Source of the DNA: Hexactinellida sp. DTS-2022
Lineage: Eukaryota; Porifera; Hexactinellida
Direction of reading: 5' to 3'
Assembly (NCBI GenBank): GCA_028753945.1
Contig: JAPNXP010000009.1
Coordinates: forward strand, 3,224,001 to 3,288,000
Length of the DNA stretch: 64,000 nt
Shown here one piece after another: positions 22,736 to 34,976 of this stretch. Numbering within the stretch: the first letter of the stretch is position 1; the number at the start of each line of letters is the position of its first letter. The notes below the pieces were generated by a model. The model was not told where the DNA came from. It worked only from the letters and a program-made list of their open reading frames with translations, and made no database searches. Both the position numbers and the translations under genes were made by a program.

Positions 22736-23986
22736 ATATTCATTACAAAAATTATTAAATATTTTTGATAGTTATGTTGTGAACAGAATGAGGTTGAAGA
22801 AATATTGAACTTAAATTTCAGAGGAACTTGTAATCTCCGTTGAATATAGGTCCCTATATATTTTCAACACTGTTGGTGATATTTATTTAGCACAAGTTTA
22901 ACTATTAATCCTTTAATAGTCAGATACTTATTAATCCCCCTGTGTTTTGTTTACACAGTTTGGAACTAACCCGCATAAGCGCCGATCTTTGAAGGAACAA
23001 ACTCTGTCTAAGAATAGGGGGGAATTTTTCGGAACTATTTTTTAGCTAACAAAAACATCGAGTTTGAAGTTGGCTTAGTCACTTCAGTCACATATTTGAC
23101 TCACCTTTATTTATCAGATTTGAAAATTTTAATATCATTCGAGAGAGGAGACTTCTGTAATATGATTTATTTAATAAAAAAAATTTTTAAGATAAAATGT
23201 AGGGTTGGTATTTCATAAAAAAATCACTATCTCAATATTTGTTTACATTCTTAAAATTTGTGATAATACTTTGGAGATGGAGGTTTATGATATTGAATTT
23301 TATTTAAAATTTCTCAAAAATTTGGAGTTATAAACATTCAAATTTGAAGTTAGGAAATAGAGTGGAAGTAGAATTTTGAAAAGTCCATTGGGTAGGGTCA
23401 GTTCAAAGTCTAAATTCCTATCCAATATCAAACTGAATCTAATTTATTTTGGTATCATTCGTTAGAGGAGACACGGAGGTTTTCCTCAATGCCATTTGAT
23501 TCTAGAATATTCCCTATATAACAGCAAATGTTTCTTTTTAAAATGGAGTAAATCTCTCTTTTTATTTATTTCTCTTTTCAAACTTTGAGTTAAATTTTCC
23601 GATGCAAAATAGAATCAGAATCGATTCAAACTTTACATGTATCTTCTCTGATATATTATAATTCAATCCCCAGAAAAAAAAGCAGGGGACGCTAGTCATT
23701 TTTTGAATATCTTTCTTGGGAAACATTAAATGACTAAATTATCATACTTCAAGTTGTAAGCGGCAAGTTCAGTAATAACTATACACCTATCCCCTAAACA
23801 CTAATTTCTCACAAGTCGAATTTACGTCACACAATCGTTAATTCCACTCAAGGTTGGAGTCAATTGCAATTATAATTGTGTAATTATTAAATTAATTACA
23901 ATTACGTTGTAATTGTAATGTAATTGTATTTGAAATTTCCCTAAAGTAATATAATCCGTATTTAATCGTATTTGAATTTCAGCTTG
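22736..23986. other. 3' flank of POLR1B, AT-rich
   Basis: A weak ATTAAA at 22754 could be the poly-A signal of POLR1B. The rest has no ORF or terminal repeat. The sequence near 23860-23940 is rich in ATTACAATTAC-type words. Confidence 0.45.
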
Positions 23987-24287
23987 GTGTAATCATATAC
24001 TACTATATAATACAGATGGGGAAAGCAGTCGACCAACGAATAAAAAAGAGATCCAGTTTATGATTTTCACTCTAATACAATCTATGCTTATAGAACTTGT
24101 GAATTTGACTTAATATAGGGTAATAGAGTATGGTAAATCCATTAGTAGTATTTATAAGATTCTCAGAACTGCGGTTCAGGCGCCATTTAATGATGACGTC
24201 AGCGACAACTAATACACATGTATACAGTATACACATAAAAGAATTCAATAAAGCATAAATTATTATAATGATAATAAAGACAAACAA

Positions 24288-27122
24288 TCAGTCTGGTAGT
24301 CTACGTTTCTTGGCCTTAAATGAATCAACTTGAGACTTTCTAGCAGTTTCACTAACTTCATTGGAAAGTCCTTTGAGATAAAGATTAGTTATAATCGAAT
24401 GAACTCTCTTACAACCATCAGTAGCATGTAGATCGCAAACAAAACCAGAATCCCATTCAACTGATACCTGTGCAAGTAGGTAGAGCATTACATGTTTAGT
24501 TGGAATTTTAGTTGCCAATATCTGCGATTCAAACGATTCGAGTATAGAAAATGCAGTTTCTACATACTGGTAAAGGATTACTGTTTGTAAGTGGAGCCCT
24601 CCTCTATTAAGAATCTCAATATAAGAATTATTCATCTGATCTTTCTGAAGTAGTTCAAAACAAACATCTCAGTTGGAACGTTGTATGAGCGAATGAGAGA
24701 TGTACCCTGCTACATAAGCAACAATATGTTTAGAGTTATCTGATAAATAAATTAGGTCAATAGAATCAGTCGGTAATGTGATTAAAAAATCAGAAATGAG
24801 CTTATTTATTTCATCAGTTGAAGACACTATTAAGCGACTCAAGTCGATATCGCGTTTGAGAAGGTGCTGGTATCTCAGTTAAACTCACTAGAAAACGACC
24901 GCCACTCATTTGTCTATATTGATAAAATCTCCTTTCTAATAGATCGGTCTGCAATCTTCCGGTTAATACGTAATGAAAGCCATCTTTAATTAAATTATAT
25001 GATAGATCAGCAATAGCGGCATTTGTATTCATTAATGCTTCAAAGGTTTCTTTAGTGAGACCAAGTTTTTTCGAAAGTTTCCAAGTTGATAACCAATTGT
25101 TCATTTCCATTAGAAAGGTAGGTTTATCTTTAAGCGTATTTGGACTAATAGCATTTCCAAAGTGATGCGGATGAAACGCTCTGGAATTAACAAGCAACCA
25201 CCACATGTTTATAAGCTCTAAGAATGCTGCAGTTACTATATCTTCATCCCTAAGATATTCACGCATTGCAACTGAGGTTTACTATCAAAAATAGCTAGAG
25301 CTAGTGGAACCAATTGTTTGTTATTTCCTGGGTGAAGTGATTGGTAGTTTAAAGATGTATCTTTTCGAAGATAGTAATTGAGAGAGTGGTCTGCGTCATG
25401 AACTTTGTGAATACTACGCCAAAATACATTCCCTGCTGGAACTATAGGAGTTAATTCTTGAAGTTTTAATTGCAGCTGTGGAATTTGAAAGAACCGAGCA
25501 CCAATAAGATTATTCCGAATGTTTTTGATTAGCTGAACTGTATCAAAAAGCAAGTAAACAATCAGAGAATTATTTGGATTGATCATACAGTATTTCTTTT
25601 CAGGAACTGGATAAGCATTCATCAAATAGTTGAACGAAGAAATATTGGTTCGGTGATTATCAGAAATAACAGCACGAGGTTGAAACTTTTCATAGGTTAA
25701 ATTTTCCAGACAATTAAGGATACCATTACAGTACACCCTCGCTAATCCGAACAGAGGTGTTCCGATTCAAAAATCTTCTGTTCCGATTAGTGAATTCGTT
25801 CGGATTAGTGAAGTAATGCATTTTCTATGGGAATCAATAAATGAGAATCTCGATAATCCGAACCAAACTTGTACAAACCTTGTTAATCCGCACTAAACAT
25901 CTAGTGTACTCCTTAAAATACATGCCTGAGACATTTTTTATACTTCCATTGCAATTTACTATTTTTTCCCCACATTCATTAGAAGAATATTTTCGTTTCT
26001 CCTGTTCGGATTAGCGAGGGTGTACTTTACTTACAATTTTAGACGATATAGTGAATAATGGAATATCTTTAATGATAAAGGGGATAGTATTAGTGAGAGA
26101 CATCGCCATAAAACAAAGTATGCTCTTGTACATTTGGAGATCTTCATTACAACCAATAATAGTTTGTCCGTCAAAATTGCACTTGTTGTTGTAGATGCAT
26201 TTCATTAAGAAGAATTACGACATCATTTCCAAAAAAACCATCTTCACGAAATTTAGATAAAGCTTTTATACTATCAATGGAGCCGGATTTTAAACAACCT
26301 AATAATCACTGGTTAGGTAGCGGCATGTATTGACGTAATAGATTATAAGGTGCATTTGAAGTATTGCGGAATTGAAGGGCAAATCGAAGAGTACTGGTAG
26401 AGTATTTACACTTTCCTTTCGGGCAATAGTATACGAGTCGCAACAGATCTTTAAGAGGTTCAATATCATAATTGTGAGTGATGTTTCGACAATAAATGAG
26501 TAAATTTGTTAACATATCCAAGTTACGAATTTTAGAACCTTTAGAATTCGATATATATTCTGGAAGAGGAATAGGGAAACCTTCAAAACTAAGCTTCACA
26601 TGTAAATCAGAACTGATACACTCCACTCCATACACTCCATAACTGTAGCTACACCTGATTATATTTCATAAATAGCAAGATCTGTTTCAGTAGAAGAATG
26701 AAAAAAGTCTCGATACTCGATCGCTGAATTAATGTGGCTTAAGATATCTTGTAAACTTTCGCATTTTGATCGAGATTGAAAAATGGGTAATTCATCTTTC
26801 TGAAAAATCCGTACAATAGGTTTTTTTCGAATAGGTGGAGAGATAATAGCCTGCTGGCTTTTAGGGATAGAAGAAGGGTATATTGTTGGGATAGGTTTGA
26901 GTTTCATATTTAGCCTCGTCTTTAATGGATGGGAATGATATATTTTTCTTCAAAATTTTGGATGCATATTCGTGTAGACAGTAATTGTGAAAGCTTCTCG
27001 ATTCAAAAACTTAACCCATTTCTGTCGAAGCTCATCTTGCTTTGGAAAGGCAAACATAACTTTACTCGGTCCATTGGAATATCCCGAATGACAATGTACG
27101 ACAGAGCATTTGAAAGGCATAA
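24288..27122 (-). pseudogene. THAP9-like transposase, element B
   Basis: From 27122 downward the minus strand gives a THAP zinc finger: MPFKCSVVHCHSGYSN, then VMFAFPKQDELRQKWVKFLN, then ICIQNFEEKY (the usual Cys-x2-His position reads Asn). A linker (26659-26907) and central region (26306-26635) follow. Then comes a segment with VVILLNEMHLQ, where related proteins have an Asp for the Asn: the first catalytic acid is lost. Next are AVISDNHRTN (second Asp kept) and TVQLIKNIRNNLIG (25236-25736), then GRLQTDLLERRF and YRQMSGGRFLVS (24814-25266, catalytic-type Glu kept), and a basic end KAKKRRLPD at 24288. Stops, frameshifts and a pogo-like MITE at 25729 break the frame. P/THAP9 enzymes are RNase H-fold transposases; the family is seen from motifs, loss of activity is inferred. 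Confidence 0.85.
25729..26027. mobile_element. Pogo-like MITE (CAGTACACCCTCGC family)
   Basis: CAGTACACCCTCGCTAATCC and the complement (GGATTAGCGAGGGTGTACTT) are flanked by TA. It splits the element-B transposase frame. Decayed relatives lie at 46483-46787 and 56893-57141. Confidence 0.9.
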
Positions 27123-27211
27123 GATAATGAGATCTAAGGATTGATTTAGGAAAGTTTTATACAGTAAGTCAGAAATACACATTCCTATAGTACGGATATT
27201 ATATACATGTA

Positions 27212-27274
27212 ACCGTCGAAATTGAGATTTTTATATTCGAAATCTCAACTTCATGGATCCTCAATTTCGACGGT
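27212..27274. repeat. 63-bp palindromic mini-element
   Basis: ACCGTCGAAATTGAGATTT is mirrored by CTCAATTTCGACGGT, with a second complementary word AATCTCAA inside. It sits between the THAP start and the right arm of element B, where it could affect that gene's promoter; this is inference. Confidence 0.7.
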
Positions 27275-28044
27275 AACATACGTATTAACAACCAATGGAA
27301 GATAAAGTAGTCGAGGTTTAAACAAGGGGCGGAGTTTAATAAAATAAGTGCACAATTAAACTTTATATAAATGTTGACTAGTTTGTTCCTTGTATATTAT
27401 ATATTTTCTAAGCATATGGTTGTGTTAAAAATAATCTTATAGTTTTTCCGGTGAAGCTAATTTGCTATTTGAATATCTTATATGACTATATATATATTAT
27501 ATTGCATATTATTTGTTGAACATTCATAAATGTAAAATAAATAAATAATACCATTGGTGTACAAGTACATTTTAATACATTGTAGATACATATATGTCAA
27601 TTTAATATAAAATTAGTTGTCGCTGACGTCATCATTAAATGGCGCCTAAACCGTAGTTCTGAGAATCTTATAAATACTACTGATGGATTTACCATACTCT
27701 ATTACCCTATATTGAGTCAAATTCACAAGTTCTATAAGCATAGATTGTATTAGAGTGAAAATCAGAAACTGGCCTCTCTTTTTTATTCGTTGGTCGGCTG
27801 CTTTCCCATCTGTATTATATAGTAGTCTATGGTGTAATTGATCAATTATTTGTCAATTAAAATTTGTTTTTCGTGTGGTGTGAATATTCAAAATGCATGT
27901 AACTGTGAAATAAGCAATAACTTGAAGCGATTATATTTCATTTTAATTAACAAGGAAGCCAATATAAATCACAATACTATACTGTATATTAGAACATTAT
28001 ATTCGTTGCAACTTTAAACTTATTACACTCAATATATATTTCCA

Positions 28045-29598
28045 ATGTCTCCTCCTATATTTGATCACTTTGATCTTCCTGCAAATCTCACTAGCGGCCT
28101 ATTTAAGTTGAAATGTAAACACTGCAACAAATTGGTATCTGGCACGTATACAGCAACCTCCAACATTCATACTCACATGAAGGTAAGTTTTAAAGTATAC
28201 TTATATTTTTACCATTGAAACTTGAAAGGTCGAATTACTTTTTTCTACTATTAGAGACATCATCCAGAAATTAACATAAATCCCGTGTCTAGTTCAACAT
28301 CCGATCAGAGTATCACTAAATTTGTTACTATTTCATCAGACACTTGGAGTGAAAAAGTCCCTAGGCGAATAGAACTTACAAGTAGTGCTGTAAACTTTAT
28401 TGCTTGCTCACTACAACCACTTTCCAGAGTTTATGATCCTAATTTCCGTGCACTTTTACATAAAGATCAACCAGCCTACATCCTACCTTGCCATAAACAT
28501 CTAAGTTCCAGGCTCTTACCTGAGAGAACATCCCAACTTCATGCCAATATTCTCACAAGTCTCAGTACAGTTAATGCTATCTGTTTGACATTGGATCTCT
28601 GGTCAAGTAGAGATATGAGAAGTTGGTATAACAGGACATTATATTCAAGATTTCATACTTAAGAGCGTCATGTTAGTTTATTGTCACATTAGGGGTCCTC
28701 ACACTGCTGAAAACATACTTCTAAACTACCTACAACTTGCTACAAGTCACTTGTAGTTTCAATATTGAGGGAAAGATCACTACGATGATCACTGGCAATG
28801 CTGCAAATATGATTAAAGCGTTTGCTGCTAAAATGGATATGTTAGATTTCTCTGGCAAACTTAGTAAGTACGAAATGAAGATCCTCGGAGAAATCACAGA
28901 AATACTCAATCCATTTGAGTTTGCAACAGATCAGTGCCAAGGTCAGAACCTCGTCATAGCTAGTCTTATACATGCCTGTATTCGAGGATCAGATCAGAAC
29001 TAACCACTCTTTCTTCCATATACAAATGAAAATTTGTTAAACCCTATTATCATCAGTTAAACCCGTTTTGCACGATACTAAAAAATGAAGGATTTCAAAT
29101 GACATCAATCCTTGATCCCAGGTGGAAATTAGAATGGTGTAGACCTAATGAAGTTACTCATTATACTAAAGTAGAACCTGCAGAATGGGGTTACAGGGAC
29201 CAAATTCTTAGCCACCCCGATTCCCCGTTTGTGGAGGTTCATTTATGTGGTACTAGGAATTTGCTGCTTTCTTTTTTACCCAATTTTCAGAGAATCCCCG
29301 TTTCCACAGGCCCCGTTTGTGGATGTTCCACTGTAATCTCCTCAGCGAAAAAATCTCATAAGAATATGGAACAAGTGAGATGGATGAATTGGAGAAAACA
29401 TCATCACCTACAAGAAAAAGATGTAAACTATTCAATTTTATGGTATCTCAAAGTACTCTAATATCGAAATCAATGGAACCGGCACATACCCAGGCGGATA
29501 CTTATATCTTTCAGCCAACAATTTCAGGGAATGCTGTATCATTAATATATTGGCAGCAAAATCAGGACGAATTACCCCAGGTTGTGCTTAGAAATTAA
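28045..29598 (+). pseudogene. hAT transposase with BED finger
   Basis: Exon 1 (28045-28182) encodes a BED-type zinc finger: FKLKCKHCNKLVSG, then TSNIHTHMK, continuing across a 72-bp GT-AG intron (28183-28254) into RHHPE. The phase is 0 and the frame is kept. Exon 2 reads on through a linker to the hAT phrase AICLTLDLWSSRDMRS (28285-28662). It then degrades: the piece at 28737-29003 has TTMITGNAANMIKAF; 29099 on has ILDPRWKLEWCRP; and a late piece has SGNAVSLIYWQQNQDELPQ (29380-29598). The C-terminal dimerisation block is truncated. The first Met is in a good position for the finger. Stops, deletions and a pogo-like insertion (29169-29333) make it dead. A ZBED-type domesticated gene is unlikely given the damage. 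Confidence 0.85.
29169..29333. mobile_element. Pogo-like MITE inside hAT pseudogene
   Basis: AAGTAGAACCTGCAGAATGG on the left and the complement of CATCCACAAACGGGGCC…, ending CCACTG on the right, are bounded by TA. It is related in tip wording to the elements at 6826 and 48558 but is a different family. Confidence 0.7.
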
Positions 29599-31826
29599 AT
29601 GTACTGATTTTTGTATTAGAGTTGAAAGTGAATTTAGGGAACTTCCACTTCCTCGTTCTCACGATGTGCCTATTATTAAAATTGACAACTTTGAAACACA
29701 TATGGTGATAGATAGGAAGTTTTTTGATTGAAGTTCTAACTAATATGAGTTGTAACTGTGGGGAGTTTTATTTCGAACTGAGTGAGTGGTATAATATTTG
29801 GATTACCAATTAGACTGGTATAACTTCATTGGTTAGTAATTGGATAAATGTTTTGCCGAAAATTTTAAAGATTTAACCCCAATGTGTGTTTTAAAGTTTG
29901 CAAATTATTTGTTGAAGAAACCTGATAGTCGCAATGTTAATAGTCCTTTCTTCAGAGCTAGAGCGTCTTGTAAGTATTGTCGATCTTATATATTTTTAAT
30001 TGATGATGCACTAAATTTGGTAGATAATGACATACTTGTCGAGATTTACTCAGAAGAATATTTGTCACTTCAACACACAGATGAGCAGAGTGCATATATC
30101 GCCATCTATCTTGCAGTGAGCGTAGTAAAAATGAGATAATTATTAGTGAGTGTTAAGTTAGTAAAATTTATATTAAACAATTTAATAATTCAAGTAAACA
30201 GGGTTATGGTAATATACTTCTCTTAATTCACAAGATTGTTTGCGGAAAGTTAAAGCTGAATTGATATCTAAGGAGAGGTTTGCTAATATATTTACTATAT
30301 GGAAGAAGTAACAGCAACCCTGCAGTTTTTTCCGTTATCTACTTCATGAATCCCCCTTACCAGGCTATGTTTAGTATTTCGTACAGGATCCTTTCATTAT
30401 TTATATTTATTCTTATAAGCAGCTGGAAATTGTAAAACTAATGAATATTAAATATGTTGTCTTGATTTAGATGCGACTGGTTCTCTTATTGCTAAACCCC
30501 CTTCCTATCTAAGAAGATATTTTACTGTGCCCTTACAAAACAACACCTGTAGTTTTCATCCAGTCCCATCCCATTAGCTGAAATGATAAGTAGCCATCAT
30601 AGCTCCGCTGAGATCTCACACTTCCTGAATAAATGGTGTTTGAGTGTAAAAATATTTAACACATTGCAGTTAAAAATTAAGAATGTTGGGATATATTTTA
30701 GTTGTGCTATGATACACAGCATGTTTAGCGTTTAACCAATCATATTTACAGTTGGAAATGAATCGAGATGGATTAGTATATTTCCTTACACACAATGTCT
30801 AGCCTTTCGGTATTTATTTATCTGTCAGTGTTATAGATACATAAAAAATTACAAATGTTTATGTGAATCATTTTCCGAGCAAGTTTACGATGGTCTGTGG
30901 ATATTGAAGAGTTTACCAATAAATGTAATTCGTTCTTATCCGAAAACAAAGAGCAGTGGATGTTGTACTACAATCTATACTTGACAAGCTAATCTTCTTG
31001 TCAGTCTTCCATCAATAATCTAGATGTAAATTATTTGCTACTTTGCTAATTTGTTCTTCATTCTAAATGAGGCAGGCAACCATCTAAAATGCAGGTACGT
31101 ATAATAATGTAATGCTAATGGTCAAATTATGTCTATATCTAATACAGGTCATGTGATAATCAAAACGATAATTCGAAACTGGCGATTTAACTTCACACTT
31201 TGTGTAATTTCAGTTCGCCTCTTTATGTTCGCTGGTAATATTTTGTTAAGCATATGTTATGGGATATGTTGTCAACCGTGAGATGATGTCAAATGGCTAA
31301 CATCTACCGCGGGAAATGTTGGCGATTTACCATTTATGGCTTCAGTTGTTTATAATTATTGGTATATGTTAAACTATATGGCTTCTGTAAAATATAACCC
31401 TCGGGCCGGCGACGCTTTAATAAATTATTTTCTATAAAAGATGCCTAGAGCCATCTGCGATATTCATTTTTCAGATCAAAATGAATTGGCCCAAGCCTGC
31501 GGGGCCGGCGGCGGCGGCGGGCGGATAGTAGGTCATTGTCATTGCAAGTATAATAAAATAGTAAAAGATTTTGAATTTACATCTTAATGGAGGTCCTAAT
31601 TAATTAAATATTCTAGAAATCAGAAATTTTAAATCCACTAATGAAACTCACTCAGATGTACCCATATTTCGGAATTACTGCAGCCAGTGATTACATTTTC
31701 AAAGTTTTATTTGGAGTTGTAAGTAATAGCTCCATTCGTACCCAGATAATTTATCAAAATTTACAGATTTTTTATATGCACTCGATTATATCTCTTCTGC
31801 CTTGATTGGAAATTTTTCAATAAATA
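29599..31826. other. Long AT-rich stretch with one 99-codon ORF
   Basis: The only coding-looking piece is 29840-30139 (plus), a 99-codon frame with a CKYC motif and an acidic tail. I do not recognise it; it may be an exon or a TE remnant. Two small GC-rich islands occur at 31400-31420 and 31490-31530 (GCCGGCGGCGGCGGCGGGCG), abrupt against the AT-rich background. The rest shows nothing. Confidence 0.35.
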
Positions 31827-32450
31827 TGGCAATGGCTGATCGTTTTCAACATTTGTACCCTCATTATGATCCCCTTATCGCTCCCTCAACTGTTATTTGG
31901 CAGAAAGCGAGATGTTCTCACTTAAAATTTCTTTTAAAGAACAAATCAAGCAGCCAACAAGTTTAAGTGGGTGTAAATTAAAGGGTTATCTACCCTGTCG
32001 ATTGGAAAACTTAGAAAAAGACGGAAATTGTTTATTTCGCTGCTTGTCAAGGCTAATATTGGGGTCACAAGAATACTCTCCAAAAATGCGGGGAGAAATT
32101 TGCAGGTTTTTTACAAAAGATGGGACGGATGAGATACAAATTACAATGGTATTTTAATACGCTAAAAGAAACCCCTCTTAATTATCTAAAAAGGACTCTG
32201 ATGGATGATGATGATGGACCCTGGGGAACTGAAGTTAAAATTTTTGCAGCATCCGCTATTGCTTCGGAATGTGAACTTGTTGACGAATCTTCTCCTTTCC
32301 GATTTTCTAAACGTTATATCTATTGGAATCGATATAGTGCAACTCCAAGTTATGATGAAAAACTTGATATCTACATAGCTTAATTCCAAAACCATCATGA
32401 ACCAGTCGTTTGCTTTATTAACAATGTGTATCCGACTTATGCAAAAAAAG
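31827..32450 (+). pseudogene. OTU-type cysteine protease remnant
   Basis: A short frame from ATG at 31827 (MAMADRFQHLYPHYDP) passes by a frameshift near 31910 into LENLEKDGNCLFRCLSRLI, the Asp-Gly-Asn-Cys nucleophile motif of OTU deubiquitinase-type proteases (Cys codon at 32029). After a second frameshift near 32140 comes DGPWGTEVKIFAASAIA, the usual mid-domain W-G-x-x-x-E phrase. A TAA at 32381 lies just before QNHHEPVVCF, which holds the catalytic-type His. All motifs of the fold are present and in order, but three lesions break it. It could be a decayed host gene or a TE-carried OTU domain; no flanking terminal repeats decide this. Confidence 0.8.
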
Positions 32451-32660
32451 ACAAAGAAGTTATTAGTATATACATTAAATAATACTTGTGTCTTAATATT
32501 CAACTACTTTTCATATAATTTGTAATCATAGCATTTTAGTTTAGATTTAAAAATTGTGCAATTATAAAAATAATATACTCGCTTGTAATTTGCTTTTATT
32601 GGGTTCAAGAATCAAAATTAATCTGTGTTCCAGACCTGGGTTTCATACAGGGGCTTGTAG

Positions 32661-32684
32661 CCCCCTCCCCCCCCCCCCCCCCCC
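32661..32684. repeat. Poly-C tract
   Basis: This is a run of C broken only once, near the edge of the P-like MITE fragment. It is a likely hotspot for sequencing or assembly length errors. Confidence 0.9.
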
Positions 32685-32723
32685 TCTAGGAAAACCATTT
32701 ACACTACGAAGTTTAATTTATGC

Positions 32724-32894
32724 CCACCCGTGACCTTCGTCATATAAGGCCTTACTACTGAGTAGATTTTGCTGGACCATGGATTACAAACCTGAGAAAT
32801 GCATTATAATTGTATAGGATGTTAGGAACATGATATCAAGGCATACATAACACCCTTTAGAATTGTGATATATCACCATTTGATTACGTAATCG
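32724..32894. repeat. Truncated P-like MITE
   Basis: GTGACCTTCGTCATATAAGG through TTTGATTACGTAATCG follows the left half of the MITE at 10648-11082 and stops where the fold-back element begins at 32895. Confidence 0.7.
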
Positions 32895-34720
32895 CGTGAC
32901 CTACGTTATAATAAGGCCTATTCAGTGTTATCAAAAGGTGGACTATGGATACTGTCGAAGGCCATTGTAAAATAGAGGGCACTTCTTTATCTCAATTATT
33001 AGTAATGGTAGACCTGAATATGTTTTGTAACCAGACCTGGGGCTGATTACTAGTGAGTGATTACGATTACGATTACGATTACATCCTTCAGAAAAAGCTT
33101 GATTATGATTACGATTACGATTACACGGAATGTTGTAATCGATTACAATCAATTACAATTTCATTTTCTTTACGATGCAATACGACGTTCCGATTAAGCC
33201 CCGGAGTTTCATGCGCACGAAAAATAAGGCCCGTGTGCATGGGAGTAGCCACCAAGAATTATTTGTAGGGACCAGATATATCTTTCGGGGTGCAATGAGA
33301 TCAGTGAACCCTTAAACTATAACCTTATTTAAAGTTATTGTGGAAAATTTGGGGGGTCTGGTGCCATACCTGGGGCTGATTACGATTACATCCTTCAAAA
33401 AAAGCTTGATTATGATTACGATTACGATTACAGGAAAAGTTGTAATCGATTACAATCGATTACGATTGTAATCGTAATCAGCCCCAAGCCTGTTTGTAAC
33501 TATATGGGAACATCCGAATATGATATATAGAACCTTTCAGAATTGAAAAATGTCATCATTTGATGACGTAATAGTCAATTTCGTCGAATTATCGTGTTTT
33601 AACACAGTTAAACGCGTTATATATGTTCAACATTGGTACATGATGATACCCAGACCTAGTTAAACAAAATATATCAAAATTATAATACGAATGTTGACAC
33701 ATACATTCCTCGGTTGTCAGGCAAATGTATATTTCCTAAAATGAGCCATAACACCAAAGCTATAATTGTTATGTAAACTAGACTACGCCTCATCTATCCG
33801 CAATAGGTGACTTCCTATTCATCGATAGTACATTTTATATGCCTTACTTTGATACTTTTTGAGTTTATGAGATAATTAACACTTAATTCATTATTAGGTA
33901 ATGACTCACTATCTCAAAGATTATTGAAGTTAGGCATATAAAATGTATTACCGATGAATAGGAAGTTACCTATTCCGGACAGATCAGTACCAGTCTAGTT
34001 TACATAACATTCATAGTTTTTGAGTTATGGCACAATTTAGGAAATATACATTTTCCATGGCAACCGAGGAATGTGTCAACATTCCATTTATAATTTCGAT
34101 ATATTTTATTCTACTACTTCTGGGTATAACCATGTTCCAATTTTGAACATTTATAACGCGTTTAACTATGTTAAAAGTATGCTGGAAAAAAAAGATAATT
34201 CGCAACCAAAATAACCATAACGTCATCAGATGATGACATATCACAATTCTGGAGGGTGCTATGTATACCTGGATACCATATTCCTATATAGTTATAATAC
34301 ACTTTTCAGCTCTATCATTGCTAATTATTCGAATTAAGATCAATTCTCCATTTTGAAAATTAGAAACTGGCCTCTTTGTTTTATGGCCTTCTCGGCGACA
34401 TATATAGCCGTATATTAAGTAGGCCATGCATGTACCAATGTTGAACATATATAACGCGTTTAACTGTGTTAAAACAGGTCTTTAAAACACGATAATTCGA
34501 CGAAATTGACTATTACGTCATCAAATCATGACATATTTCAACTCTGAAAGGTTCCATATATCATATTCGGATGTTCCCATATAGTTACAAAACATATTCA
34601 GGTCTACCTTGACGAATAATTGAGATAAAGAAGTGCCCTACATTTTACAATGGCCTTCGACAGTTTCCATAGTCCACATTTTGATAACATTGAATAGGGC
34701 TTATTATAAGGTAGGTCACG
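32895..34720. mobile_element. Large fold-back element, arms of several hundred bp
   Basis: The sequence from CGTGACCTACGTTATAATAA inward (left) repeats as reverse complement from 34720 inward, with an internal centre near 33870 (AATTAACACTTAATTC). Once the MITE 33032-33492 in the left arm and a P-like family-2 end (about 34370-34432) in the right are set aside, the two halves pair over most of their length. The terminal wording is that of the P-like MITEs. There is no coding content. A single strand would form a hairpin of several hundred base pairs. Confidence 0.85.
33032..33492. mobile_element. hAT-type MITE with GATTAC array, copy 1
   Basis: The tips CAGACCTGGGGCTGATTAC and …GTAATCAGCCCCAAGCCTG are flanked by TTTGTAAC on both sides (33024-33031, 33493-33500). 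The uninterrupted site exists in the other arm of the host fold-back. It is filled with GATTAC/GTAATC words in both orientations, including TGTAATCGATTACA palindromes. Confidence 0.95.
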
Positions 34721-34976
34721 CATTATCCAATGCAAAACAATTAATATTAATATTTGTTTTAATTAGAAAATAACATGATAATGTCCAAATAATTGAAGTA
34801 ATTCCCTAAATACAAGACTAATAAAAGATTGATACATTAGGAGTACTTTACACAAGTTTATAGTTTATATCTGTACGATTATGTTCTCAAGAAAATAAGA
34901 AAATATATCCGGATGGGGGGTAAAATTTGGGACGGACGAGGATGAGAGACAAGTTCTTAATATTATTTGGCCTTAC
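34721..34976. repeat. Repeat end shared with 63799-64000
   Basis: AATATATCC…GGGGGGTAAAATTTGGGAC and the AT-rich run before it reappear in reverse complement at 63799-64000. It is one end of an unclassified element joined to the fold-back's right end. Confidence 0.75.

Larger units (their letters stand above)
23994..27831. mobile_element. Full-length THAP9/P-like element B (3.8 kb)
   Basis: Arms of ~220 bp (23994-24215 and complement at 27610-27831) have tips CATATACTACTATATAATAC and …TAGTAGTCTATG. The flanks are GTGTAAT on both sides (23987-23993, 27832-27838). The inner arm phrase GACGTCATCATTAAATGGCG is shared with P-like family 2. It encodes a broken THAP9-like protein on the minus strand and carries two MITEs (25729-26027, 27212-27274). 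Confidence 0.9.

Noticed and set aside
33053..33480. CRISPR-like regular GATTAC repeats
   Set aside because: The words are six-base, directly adjacent, in both orientations, and bounded by MITE tips with an 8-bp duplication; eukaryotic context.
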